This document shows, in pieces, positions 17,913-26,460 of a stretch of DNA of 64,000 nt. The stretch's first letter is position 1. The number at the start of each line of letters is the position of its first letter. The notes below the pieces were generated by a model, which was given only the letters and a program-made list of their open reading frames with translations, did no database searches and was not told where the DNA came from. Position numbers and translations under genes: made by a program. This stretch comes from RI-153 sp041391225 (lineage in GTDB: Bacteria > Chloroflexota > Anaerolineae > Caldilineales > Caldilineaceae). The stretch lies in contig JAWKOL010000003.1 in assembly GCA_041391225.1 (NCBI GenBank), forward strand, positions 361,724 to 425,723. The letters run 5' to 3'.

Positions 17913-20633
17913 ATGACCGATTCTTACGTTTTCGACGAAATTGCACGCCTGCCCCTGCCCGGCGACAACGTGGCCATTGCCACCCAAAAACTGCCCGCCG
18001 GCGTTCAGGTGACGCTTGGAGACAGATCATTTGTGTTGCCACACACGGTGTTGGAAGGACACCGCTTCGCCATCGCCCCTATCGCCGCCAAGGAAAAGCT
18101 GCTCTCCTGGAATTTGCCCTTCGGCGCCGCGCTGCGCAACATCGCCGCCGGTGAATACGTGGTGAATGAGGAGATGCTCCACGCGTTAAGTGGACGCGCC
18201 ATCGACTTCGCCCTGCCCAACGCGCCCAACTTCGTCGATCACCTGGAGCCGTACCACGTAGACGAAGACAACTTCGTCGCCGCCGAACAGGTGACCCGTC
18301 ACGAGCACGACCGCGCCTTCCTCGGCTACCGGCGCCCCGGCAACCGCGGCGTAGGGACGCGCAACATGATCGTGCTGCTGGGCGCGTCTTCGCGCACAGG
18401 GGGCTTCGTCAAACAGTTGGAAGAACGGCTGGCAGGCGTCGCCGACCAATACGCCAACATCGACGGCATCGTGGCCGTGGCCCACACAGAAGGCGGACAC
18501 GACGATCCCCACAATCTCGACTTTGTGCTGCGCACACTTGCCGGTTTCATCGTTCACCCCAACGTAGGCGCGATCCTCTCGGTGGATTACGGCCTCGAAC
18601 CGGTGACCAACGACCTGCTGCGCCGCTATCTCGAAGACAACAACTACCCGCTCGCCGATGTGCCGCACGCCTTCCTCTCCATCCGCAACGGCTTTCAAAA
18701 CGCCATGCACGAAGCCGAGGGCATCGTGCGCGGTTGGCTGGAGACAGTCGACGCCACGCCGCGCACACCCGAATCGCTTGCCAATCTGAAGATCGCGCTC
18801 CAATGTGGCGGCTCCGACGCCTTTTCGGGCATTTCGGGCAACCCGCTGGCTTCGTGGGTGGCGCGTGAGGTGATCCGCTACGGCGGCGCCGCCAACCTGG
18901 CCGAAACCGACGAACTCATCGGCGCCGAACCGTATGTCCTCCAAAAAGTGCGCGATGTGGAGACAGCGCACAGCTTCCTGGAGACGATCCAACGCTTCAC
19001 CGAGCGCGCCGCCTGGCACGGCGCGTCCGCGGCGGGGAATCCGTCCGGCGGCAACAAGTTCCGCGGCCTCTACAACATTGTGCTCAAGTCCATCGGCGCC
19101 GCCATGAAGCGCCACCCCGACGTGCGCCTCGACTACGTCATCCCCTACGCACAGCCCATGCACGAACCTGGCTACTACTTCATGGACAGCCCCGGCAACG
19201 ATCTGGAGAGCATCGCCGGGCAGGTGGCGGCAGGATGCAACATCATCTTCTTCGTCACCGGCAACGGTTCGATCACCAATTTCCCGTTTGCGCCCACCAT
19301 CAAGATCGTCACCACGACGCGGCGCTATCAGCTCCTCAGCCGCGACATGGACGTCAACGCCGGCAAATACCTGGACGGCGTGGACATGGACGATCTCGGC
19401 GCGGAGATGCTCGATCTCACGGTGAACGTAGCCTCCGGTCAACGCAGCGTGGGTGAAGTCGCCGGCCACGCCCAGGTGCAGCTCTGGCGCGATTGGCGAC
19501 AGACCGACGCCGGCGCGCTGGAAGAGATACGCCGGGCGCCCCAGCCCACAGGCAATGCGATCCTGCTGGCAAAGGCGCAACAGGATGCACCCCTACCGTC
19601 GATTTCGGCTGCCCATCCGCTCCAACTCGTGGCGACCGAATCGAAGCGCGCCGCCGAACAGGTGGATCTGATCCTGCCCACCAGCCTCTGCGCCGGGCAG
19701 ATCGCACGCATGATGGCCCACCGATTCAACGAAGAAAGCCTCGATCGCGGGCGCCGCTTCGTGGCCCTGGTCCACACCGAAGGCTGCGGTGTTTCGGGGG
19801 GACCGTCGGAGCAGTTGTACGTGCGCACGCTACTCGGTTACCTGCGTCACCCGCTGGTGGGGCGGTGTTTGTTGTTGGAACACGGCTGCGAGAAGACGCA
19901 CAACGACTTCGTGCGCCACGAAATCGCCCGCCTCGGCCTGCCCGCCGACCGTTTCGGCTGGGCCAGCATCCAGCTCGACGGCGGCATCGACGCCGTCACC
20001 GCCAAAGCGGAGACGTGGTTCCACGCCCATGCCGCCGAGAACGCTGCGCTCGAACGCGTACCCGCCGATCTGCGCGATCTGCGGCTGGGGATCATGAGCG
20101 TCGGCCCGGTCGCTGCGGAGACGCAACACGCCATGGCCGCGGTGACACGCGCCATCGTCGCCGCCGGCGGCGTGGTGGTCGTCCCCGAGAACTCGACGCT
20201 GATGTCGTCACCCGCCTACCTTGCCGCCACCGCGGGGACCGATCCCGTGCTGCCCACGCTGGCCTACGGTCAGTCGCTCCACGACGCCGCGGGCGCAGGC
20301 TTCCACGTGATGGAGACCCCCACCGCGCATTGGACGGAGACGCTCACTGGCCTGGGCGCAACCGGCGTCGACGCCGTCCTCGTGCATGTGGGCGAACACC
20401 CGATCCAGGGCCATCCACTGCTGCCGGTGATTCAGATCACGGCGGACGAACGCGTGGAACAGCACTACGCCGCCGACATGGATCTCGTCCTCGGCGGCGG
20501 CGCGGAGATGTGGCCGCAGGCCATCCTCGACCTGGTGGCCGACGTGCTGTCACAGCGTCGCGCCGTCAAGGCGAATCAGGTGGGCAACATCGATTTTCAG
20601 TTTACACGTGGGTTGCTTGGGGTTTCGCTTTAG
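17913..20633 (+). CDS. UxaA-family (altronate/galactarate-type) dehydratase, double-length
   Basis: A 906-residue protein. The N-terminal part (about 1-95) resembles the SAF domain, and 130-530 the GD/AH catalytic region that dehydrates sugar acids such as altronate or galactarate, with GVGTRNMIVLLGASSRTGG and the hallmark QCGGSDAFSGISGNP near 298-312. Residues about 560-890 look like a second, divergent copy of part of this region (HTEGCGVSGGPSEQLYVRTL near 619-640, LEHGCEKTHND near 654). Typical UxaA is about 500 residues, so this is an enlarged form seen in some soil and Chloroflexota genomes. The ATG at 17913 was chosen over an earlier in-frame ATG because it follows a GAGAGAAG site. It is divergent from infC and not in an operon. 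The substrate is uncertain. Confidence 0.8.
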   Translation: MTDSYVFDEIARLPLPGDNVAIATQKLPAGVQVTLGDRSFVLPHTVLEGHRFAIAPIAAKEKLLSWNLPFGAALRNIAAGEYVVNEEMLHALSGRAIDFALPNAPNFVDHLEPYHVDEDNFVAAEQVTRHEHDRAFLGYRRPGNRGVGTRNMIVLLGASSRTGGFVKQLEERLAGVADQYANIDGIVAVAHTEGGHDDPHNLDFVLRTLAGFIVHPNVGAILSVDYGLEPVTNDLLRRYLEDNNYPLADVPHAFLSIRNGFQNAMHEAEGIVRGWLETVDATPRTPESLANLKIALQCGGSDAFSGISGNPLASWVAREVIRYGGAANLAETDELIGAEPYVLQKVRDVETAHSFLETIQRFTERAAWHGASAAGNPSGGNKFRGLYNIVLKSIGAAMKRHPDVRLDYVIPYAQPMHEPGYYFMDSPGNDLESIAGQVAAGCNIIFFVTGNGSITNFPFAPTIKIVTTTRRYQLLSRDMDVNAGKYLDGVDMDDLGAEMLDLTVNVASGQRSVGEVAGHAQVQLWRDWRQTDAGALEEIRRAPQPTGNAILLAKAQQDAPLPSISAAHPLQLVATESKRAAEQVDLILPTSLCAGQIARMMAHRFNEESLDRGRRFVALVHTEGCGVSGGPSEQLYVRTLLGYLRHPLVGRCLLLEHGCEKTHNDFVRHEIARLGLPADRFGWASIQLDGGIDAVTAKAETWFHAHAAENAALERVPADLRDLRLGIMSVGPVAAETQHAMAAVTRAIVAAGGVVVVPENSTLMSSPAYLAATAGTDPVLPTLAYGQSLHDAAGAGFHVMETPTAHWTETLTGLGATGVDAVLVHVGEHPIQGHPLLPVIQITADERVEQHYAADMDLVLGGGAEMWPQAILDLVADVLSQRRAVKANQVGNIDFQFTRGLLGVSL

Positions 20634-20642
20634 CGCCAGAGA

Positions 20643-20715
20643 TAGAACGCGGATCAAGCGGATTGGGCGGATCGAAACGGAAAAATCCGCTCTGATCCGC
20701 TCGATCCGCGTTCTA
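20643..20715. repeat. Long hairpin between convergent genes
   Basis: Arms 20643-20663 and 20695-20715 pair over 21 bases with one mismatch. It fills the 88-base gap between the convergent dehydratase and Fur genes and could end transcription from both sides, although neither arm is followed by a T-run. Confidence 0.75.
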
Positions 20716-20721
20716 TTCTGA

Positions 20722-21171
20722 TCATCGGCAATCGCGGCAGCGCCCGTAGAATTCCAAGAGGTGGCTGCCGATCTCGAAGCCGAACTGCTCTTGCAGCACT
20801 TTGGTGAGATCGCCGGCCATGCACTCGTCGAACTCGATGACTTCGCCGCAGTCGTTGCAGACGAGGTGATGGTGACCACCCTCGGCGAGGATGAAGCGGG
20901 GCGTGTTCTCGCCCATGTAGATCGGGCGCAGGATGCCCAGTTCGGTCAGCAGTTCCAACGTGCGGTAGACCGTCGCCCGCCCCAGGCGCGGATAGATGCG
21001 CTTCGCCTGTTCGAGGACGTCGCTTGGGTTCAGGTGTGCGTGGTCGTCGTCGATCACCTGGAGCACGGCCAAACGCGCCGGGGTGATCTTGTAACCGGCG
21101 CACTTCAAGCGGTCGATCAACTGTTGGGTTGAAATTGTGGTCGGCACTGTGCTGGACATAGTCATTTTCAC
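20722..21171 (-). CDS. Fur-family metal-responsive repressor
   Basis: A DNA-binding metalloregulator of 149 residues. The winged helix covers about 15-90 with the recognition region YPRLGRATVYRTLELL. The dimerisation domain carries HHHLVCNDCGEVIEF, supplying sensory histidines and the first structural CxxC, and a C-terminal CRDC that completes the zinc site. By family rule it represses iron, zinc or peroxide-stress genes; the metal cannot be told by eye. The C-terminus ends right at the second CxxC. Start codons at 21171, 21165 and 21159 are all possible. It stands alone, convergent with the dehydratase gene. Confidence 0.88.
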   Translation of the reverse strand: MKMTMSSTVPTTISTQQLIDRLKCAGYKITPARLAVLQVIDDDHAHLNPSDVLEQAKRIYPRLGRATVYRTLELLTELGILRPIYMGENTPRFILAEGGHHHLVCNDCGEVIEFDECMAGDLTKVLQEQFGFEIGSHLLEFYGRCRDCR

Positions 21172-21270
21172 ATCAAAAGCGCATCAGAGGCGCATGGCGT
21201 TGTCTATATTGTAACGCAAAATATGCCAGTTTGGCGAATGATTCTAGGATTTCGGGGGCAGGTTCGTCTT

Positions 21271-21303
21271 TTTTGTAGACAGTGCCAGGCACTGTCTACA
21301 AAA
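21271..21303. repeat. REP-like perfect palindrome
   Basis: TTTTGTAGACAGTGCC (21271-21286), one central A, then its exact reverse complement (21288-21303). It is directly followed by AAGGGGACAGATT. The GTGCC-A-GGCAC core with GGGGACAG resembles repetitive extragenic palindromes that are mobilised by RAYT transposases in other bacteria. Confidence 0.7.
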
Positions 21304-21341
21304 GGGGACAGATTCCGCACATACGCAAGGAACTCAGTGAC

Positions 21342-24110
21342 ATGCCCGCACAGCAGCCGAGTCCTCTGCTGACGACAAAATTCTACATACCCCCGGCGCG
21401 CGCCGCGTGGGTGGCGCGGCCGCGCCTGCTACGGCGGCTGGATCGAGCCGTGCAACTCGGTCACCGATTGGCGCTGGTTGCTGCGCCTGCCGGCTACGGC
21501 AAGACGACGCTAGCCGCCGCGTGGATTGCGGCGCGCAAAACCGACGCGCCCATCGCCTGGCTGTCTGTCGACAACGCGGACAACGATCCGCAGCGCTTCT
21601 TCGCCTACGCCCTCGCCGCGCTGCGCCGTAGCGGGCTCGAAATCAGCCGTCGCGCCGAAGATCGATTGCAGCAGGGGCAAGCCACGCCGGAAGAAGTGGG
21701 CGAGCGCCTGATCGAAGACCTATCGCCGTCGCTCAAAGCGTCCGTGGCGCCGCCGATCCTGGTGCTCGACGATTACCATCGCATCCAGAATCCGCTGATC
21801 CACGAGAGCGTCTCCTTTCTCATCCAATTCCTGCCGTCGCCCCTGCACGTGATCCTGCTCACCCGCGAAGACCCGCCGCTGCCCCTGGCACGCTGGCGCG
21901 TACAGAACCAGATGACCGAGATCCGCGCCCGCGATCTGCGCTTCAGCGCCGACGAAGCCACCGAATTCCTCAACCGCATGATGGCACTCGATCTGCCCGC
22001 CGACAAAGTGTCCTTGCTAGAGAAACGCACCGAAGGCTGGATCGCGGGGCTGCAACTGGCCGCGCTTTCGCTGCAAGATCAGGCCGACGCCGAGCACTTT
22101 GTGCAGCGCTTCGCCGGCGACGACCGCCAGGTGGTCGACTACCTGGCGTCCGAAGTCCTCGCCCACCAGCCCGAGGACGTGCAGCGTTTCCTCTTGCATA
22201 CCTCCATCCTGGAGCGCATGTGCGCCGATCTATGCACTGCTGTTCTCAGTGCCACCGTCCTTGCGCCAAATGCACCGACGTCCTCTCCCCAATCACCAAT
22301 CACGAATCACCAATCCCTGCTCGAAGCGCTAGACCGCCGCAACCTCTTCCTCGTCCCCCTTGACAACCGACGGCACTGGTACCGCTACCATCACCTCTTT
22401 GGCGAACTGTTGCGCCATCACCTGCACGCCACAGCCGACGTTGCGACCGTCCACGAACTGCATCGGCGGGCGGCGCGCTGGTATGCGGCCCACGATCAAC
22501 CGGTCGACGCCGTGGCACATGCCCTCGCCGCCGAGGACGCCGATTTCGCCGCCGAACTGATCGAAGCAGCGCTGGCCAGCGGCGACACCTGGTCCAGCGG
22601 TGAGGTGGGGACGTGGCAGGCCTGGTGGCGCGCCCTGCCCGCCGATGCGCTGCACAGTCGCCCGTGGCTGAGCCTGCGCATTTCGCGTGCGCTCTACCTG
22701 GCCGGTCACATCGACGAGGCCGAGCGCCTGCTCGACGAAGTAGAAGAGACGCTACATGCCAGGCCCGCTCAAGTAGGCGACACAGCAGGGCTGTTGGCGC
22801 AGGCAACCGTCTACCGGGCGGCGGTGGCTGCCATGCGCGGCGAAATCCGCCAGGCCATCCAAGACGCACACCGCGCCCTCAACCGGCTACCCGAACACGA
22901 AACGCTGGTGCGCGCCCGCGCCTTCGACACGCTGGGCATGGCCTACGAACTGCGCGGTGAGTTGGGCGAGGCGAATTGGGCCTACCACGAAGCGAGCCTG
23001 CTGGCCGAACGCGCCGGCGTCCTCTACCTGGTGATCAACGCCCGCTGCGAAGCGGCCATGGTCCAGATCGCCCAAGGACAACTCCAGCGCGCTCATCAGA
23101 CCTGCCAGAGCGCCATCGAATCGCTTCCGCCTGACGACGCCGACCTGCCACCCCTGGGCCTGGCCTGGTCGGTGATCGGCGAGATCCTGCGCCAACAGAA
23201 CAAATTGGACGAAGCCGCAACGTCCTTGCGCCGGGGCATGCAGCTTTCCCAACAGGGCGGCATCACCGACGATCTGCGCTACGAGTACCTTTTCTTGAGC
23301 CGTCTGTGCCTGTCTCAGGGCGATTTCACTGGCGGATTGGCCGCCCTGCAGCAGGTGGATCTGCTCTTGCAGGGCTATCACGTGCAGCGGCTCTCCGACC
23401 TGGCCGCCGCCCACCGCGTGCGCATTTGGCTGGCGCAAGGACAACACGAACTCGCCCTGCGCTGGGCCGAAGACTACGCCCAGGCCGCGCCGACCGAGTA
23501 TCTGCGTGAGTTCGAAGATCTGACGCTGGCGCGCGTTTGGCTTGCCTCCGGGGGCGCCCCAGAGGCCGCCGATCTGCTCGAACGGATCGTCGCCGCTGCC
23601 GAAACAGGCGGGCGCATGGGGGTTGTGGCCGAGGGCATGGCGCTGCTGGCGCTGACCCGCCACGCACAGGACGATCATACCGCCGCGCTGAATGCACTGG
23701 CGCGCCCTCTCGCTGTCCGCGCCACAGGGCGATGTGCGCGTCTTCCTCGACGAAGGCCGGCCCATGCTGCGCCTGCTCAACCGCGCCGTCGCCGAGAAGA
23801 TCGCCCCAGACTTCACCGCACAAATCTTAAACCTGGCCAGCCAAGATCACACCGCCCAAGATCACACCGCGCTGGACCCTGCTGTCCCCCTGTCACCCGC
23901 AGAACAGCCTCTCATCGAACCCCTGACCGAACGCAGATCGAGGTGCTCGTCCTCCTGGCCGAGCGGCTCACCAATGCCGAGATCTGCCAACGTCTCGTCA
24001 TCTCGCTGCCCACTGTCAAGACCCACACATCAAACATCTACACCAAGCTCGGCGTCAGCGGGCGCAGAGACGCGGTGGCGCAAGCGCAAGCGTTGGGGAT
24101 ACTGGGATGA
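21342..24110 (+). CDS. LuxR/MalT-like ATP-dependent transcriptional activator (two compensating frameshifts)
   Basis: Large STAND-type regulator of about 920 residues. The N-terminus reads LLTTKFYIPPARAAWVARPR as in MalT-like proteins; a Walker A motif APAGYGKTT is at about 48-56 and a Walker B ILVLDDYH near 140. A helical TPR-like sensor region (about 400-780) follows, then a LuxR helix-turn-helix at 23967-24055 (LTNAEICQRLVISLPTVKTH). The frame leaves phase near 23700 (GC pair missing in GCGCGCGCC) and returns near 23935 (one C missing before CAGATCGAGG); between them the sensible protein is in another frame (PQGDVRVFLDEGRPMLRLLN). The gene therefore stays open but reads about 80 wrong residues. 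Its targets and inducer are unknown. Confidence 0.82.
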   Translation: MPAQQPSPLLTTKFYIPPARAAWVARPRLLRRLDRAVQLGHRLALVAAPAGYGKTTLAAAWIAARKTDAPIAWLSVDNADNDPQRFFAYALAALRRSGLEISRRAEDRLQQGQATPEEVGERLIEDLSPSLKASVAPPILVLDDYHRIQNPLIHESVSFLIQFLPSPLHVILLTREDPPLPLARWRVQNQMTEIRARDLRFSADEATEFLNRMMALDLPADKVSLLEKRTEGWIAGLQLAALSLQDQADAEHFVQRFAGDDRQVVDYLASEVLAHQPEDVQRFLLHTSILERMCADLCTAVLSATVLAPNAPTSSPQSPITNHQSLLEALDRRNLFLVPLDNRRHWYRYHHLFGELLRHHLHATADVATVHELHRRAARWYAAHDQPVDAVAHALAAEDADFAAELIEAALASGDTWSSGEVGTWQAWWRALPADALHSRPWLSLRISRALYLAGHIDEAERLLDEVEETLHARPAQVGDTAGLLAQATVYRAAVAAMRGEIRQAIQDAHRALNRLPEHETLVRARAFDTLGMAYELRGELGEANWAYHEASLLAERAGVLYLVINARCEAAMVQIAQGQLQRAHQTCQSAIESLPPDDADLPPLGLAWSVIGEILRQQNKLDEAATSLRRGMQLSQQGGITDDLRYEYLFLSRLCLSQGDFTGGLAALQQVDLLLQGYHVQRLSDLAAAHRVRIWLAQGQHELALRWAEDYAQAAPTEYLREFEDLTLARVWLASGGAPEAADLLERIVAAAETGGRMGVVAEGMALLALTRHAQDDHTAALNALARPLAVRATGRCARLPRRRPAHAAPAQPRRRREDRPRLHRTNLKPGQPRSHRPRSHRAGPCCPPVTRRTASHRTPDRTQIEVLVLLAERLTNAEICQRLVISLPTVKTHTSNIYTKLGVSGRRDAVAQAQALGILG

Positions 24111-24226
24111 TGGGATTGTAGTTTCATCATCCATCATCCCTCATTCATCCCACCATCTCATCATCGCATCATCGCATCATCTTCTTCCAGAATCATCCCT
24201 GACTCTACTGCAAAAAGGTCGCTCAA

Positions 24227-24292
24227 GCGCAAAAGTTCGACTTCTCTCAGGAGGGGAGCAACCGCAAATCACACAGAAGTCGGACTTTTCGC
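24227..24292. repeat. Dispersed hairpin repeat, family 2, copy 1
   Basis: Arms GCGCAAAAGTTCGACTTCT (24227-24245) and AGAAGTCGGACTTTTCGC (24275-24292) pair with few mismatches around a G-rich loop. The same unit, with similar loop, recurs at 46101-46166. The 24111-24397 gap otherwise holds only ATCATC-type simple repeats (24117-24185). Confidence 0.75.
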
Positions 24293-24397
24293 AGTGGAGT
24301 CATCCCTCACTCATCCTTTTCGTACGATGCGCATCCTTCCCGCCGGCGCGAGACTGTAGCCAATTGTGAGGAACGGCGGAACGAACGGAAAGGCGCT

Positions 24398-24652
24398 ATG
24401 TCTCAGGCCCGCAGACTTGAATTGGATCAACCGGCGCAGTACACGATCCAGGTGCAAGGACGGCTTAGCGATCATTGGCTGTCCACCCTCGCCCCCCTCG
24501 CCGTCACCGTTGACCTCGACGAGTACGAAACCACCGTCACCACACTGCGCGTCGCCGTCCTTGATCAGGCGGCGTTGCAGGGGCTACTGCGCACGCTCTA
24601 TTCGCTGGGCCTGCCGCTGGTGTCGGTGCGGTTGGAGAAAAGTGATTTGTGA
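24398..24652 (+). CDS. Small hypothetical protein
   Basis: An 84-residue acidic protein, MSQARRLELDQPAQYTIQV then GRLSDHWLSTLAPLAVTVDL, ending in GLLRTLYSLGLPLVSVRLEK. The pattern (strand, DQAALQGLLRTLYSLGLPL helix, strand) resembles small alpha/beta proteins often found beside regulators and transporters in Chloroflexota. The ATG at 24398 follows GGAAAGG. Its stop is 49 bases before the hydrolase start, so the two may be co-transcribed. No function is assigned. Confidence 0.65.
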   Translation: MSQARRLELDQPAQYTIQVQGRLSDHWLSTLAPLAVTVDLDEYETTVTTLRVAVLDQAALQGLLRTLYSLGLPLVSVRLEKSDL

Positions 24653-24701
24653 TTTGTCGTGTTCTATCATGCCATTGCTCAAGAAGAATCTGGAGGAAAC
24701 A

Positions 24702-26252
24702 ATGTCTCACGTGTCGAACAATCTCACCCTGAATTTACCCCAAAATGCGGCGACAAATTCTGTGCCGACCGCGCTTGATGCTCTTTGGTCGAACCGGTTG
24801 TTTGGGCTGATACTCGTCGCGGCGATGGCGGTCGGCACGGCGATCTTCGCCGCCTGGCTCACCCCGCGCGGACCCATCACCACGGCCCAGGCGCTGACGT
24901 GGATGGGGATCGCATTCGTCCTCGGTGGCGCGGCGGGCGCGATCACAGGCAGCCGCTGGAGCATGTTGGTGACGCCACTTGTCTTCGTCGCCGTCTTTGA
25001 AGTGGGCAGGCTCGGCGTAGACGGCCCCACCGTGGACGCCATCCACCTCGATTCGATCTACGGCGTCATCGCCTTTGTCACAGGGCGCCTGTTTCACGGT
25101 GTGCTCGTCCTGGCGCCGATGATGCTGGGCAGCGTCTACGGCGTCTGGGTGGCGGCGCGGCTGGGGCATCCTGCCGCGCCGAATACGGGCCTCGTCGGCT
25201 GGGTGTTGAGCGGACTCGTCAGCGTCGGCCTGCTCCTGCTGGCGGCGTCGATTGCCCGGCCAGCCGTCACCGCGCCCATCCTCGGCGAGGACGGCGCACC
25301 GCTGCCTGGCAGCATCGCCGAGTTGACTACCGCCCCCATCGGCGGCCACAACCAGGCGCTTATGATCCGTGGGCGCAACACCGACAATCCTGTGCTCCTC
25401 TACCTGGCCGGCGGCCCCGGTGGCACCGACATCGGCGCCATGCGCCTCGACACAGGGCTGGAAGCGCACTTCGTCGTCGCCACATGGGATCAGCGCGGCG
25501 TCGGCAAATCCTACACCGCCCTCGACCCGGTGGAAACCCTGACGCTGGACCAAATGGTGGCCGACACCATCGCCGTCACCGACTATCTGCGTCAACGCTT
25601 CGCCGAGGACAAGATCTACCTGGTGGGCAACTCCTGGGGGACAACCCTGGGCGTGCTGGCCGCACAACAGCGCCCCGATCTCTACCACGCCTTCGTGGGG
25701 ACAGGCCAGATGGTCAGCCAGCGCCAGACCGACATCATCTTCTACGAGCAGACGCTGTCCTGGGCCGAGGAGACAGGCAACACTGCGCTCGTCGACACCC
25801 TACGCCGCAACGGCCCGCCGCCCTACGAGTCGCTGCTCAGCTACGAACCGGCCCTGGCCCACGAGCACGATTGGAATCCTTACCCGGATTTCAACCCGAA
25901 CAACGAGATGCCCGCCATCCTCTTCGTGCCCGAATACACGCTCATGGACAAGATCAACGGCTTTCGCAGCTTTCTGGACACATTCGGCGTGCTCTACCCG
26001 CAGCTTCAGCACATCGACTTCCGCCACGACGTCACACGCTTGGATGTCCCTGTGACCGTGGTGCTGGGGGAACACGAAGCCCGCGGTCGCGCCGTCCTCG
26101 CCCACGAGTGGTTCGATCAACTGGAAGCGCCGGCGAAGCAGATGATCATCTTCGAGCGCGCCGGTCACCGCGCCCACTTCGACGACCCAGCCGCCTTCGC
26201 CGCCCTGATGGCGCAGATCGTGGACGAGGCCTATCCCAGCGGTCAGCAGTAG
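24702..26252 (+). CDS. Alpha/beta hydrolase with an N-terminal multi-helix membrane domain
   Basis: 516 residues. Residues about 28-190 contain five or so hydrophobic helices (for example LFGLILVAAMAVGTAIFAAW and GLVGWVLSGLVSVGLLLLAA). A prolyl-aminopeptidase-like alpha/beta hydrolase domain follows: oxyanion motif GGPGG near 236, TWDQRGVGKS, nucleophile elbow GNSWGTTLG near 308, and catalytic His in GHRAHFD near 487. The fusion of membrane helices to this hydrolase is unusual in size but known in actinobacterial and chloroflexal proteins. The ATG at 24702 follows a GGAGG site. It would cleave amide or ester bonds at the membrane; the substrate is unknown. Confidence 0.8.
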   Translation: MSHVSNNLTLNLPQNAATNSVPTALDALWSNRLFGLILVAAMAVGTAIFAAWLTPRGPITTAQALTWMGIAFVLGGAAGAITGSRWSMLVTPLVFVAVFEVGRLGVDGPTVDAIHLDSIYGVIAFVTGRLFHGVLVLAPMMLGSVYGVWVAARLGHPAAPNTGLVGWVLSGLVSVGLLLLAASIARPAVTAPILGEDGAPLPGSIAELTTAPIGGHNQALMIRGRNTDNPVLLYLAGGPGGTDIGAMRLDTGLEAHFVVATWDQRGVGKSYTALDPVETLTLDQMVADTIAVTDYLRQRFAEDKIYLVGNSWGTTLGVLAAQQRPDLYHAFVGTGQMVSQRQTDIIFYEQTLSWAEETGNTALVDTLRRNGPPPYESLLSYEPALAHEHDWNPYPDFNPNNEMPAILFVPEYTLMDKINGFRSFLDTFGVLYPQLQHIDFRHDVTRLDVPVTVVLGEHEARGRAVLAHEWFDQLEAPAKQMIIFERAGHRAHFDDPAAFAALMAQIVDEAYPSGQQ

Positions 26253-26290
26253 CAGCATCAACTGAAGTGACGAATGCTGGCAGAAACGGT

Positions 26291-26355
26291 GAAGAGATCA
26301 GGGGGGCTAGGGGATTGGTGCTGAAGCCCAATCCCCTAGCCCCCCTGATCTCTTC
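26291..26355. repeat. Perfect 28-bp inverted repeat
   Basis: Arms 26291-26318 and 26328-26355 are exact reverse complements with a 9-base loop. The sequence is AGGGGATTGG-type as in other gaps of this window. It ends where the -35 box of the following promoter begins, so it could end the hydrolase transcript. Confidence 0.85.
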
Positions 26356-26386
26356 TTGACAATCAAAAACAGTCTGCTATTACAAT
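26356..26386 (+). promoter_or_regulatory. Probable promoter of the oxidoreductase/ABC cluster
   Basis: A perfect TTGACA -35 box at 26356-26361 is followed by TATTAC (26378-26383, 16-base spacer) or TACAAT (26381-26386, 19-base spacer) as the -10 box in an AT-rich stretch. The gene start is 26461. Confidence 0.55.
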
Positions 26387-26460
26387 ATACCCCATCACTA
26401 CGTCGCTTAATGTCTGTATTGTGGACCCTGCGACTCGCCAGAGACACAAGGAGAGATCGA

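Noticed and set aside
18186..19580. A 464-codon open frame on the minus strand
   Set aside because: It lies fully antisense to the conserved dehydratase coding frame and its translation has no recognisable family features; high GC content produces such shadows.
24117..24185. Coding potential in ATCATC-rich DNA after the LuxR gene
   Set aside because: It is a simple repeat; the plus frame running through it gives low-complexity Ser/His text after the true stop.
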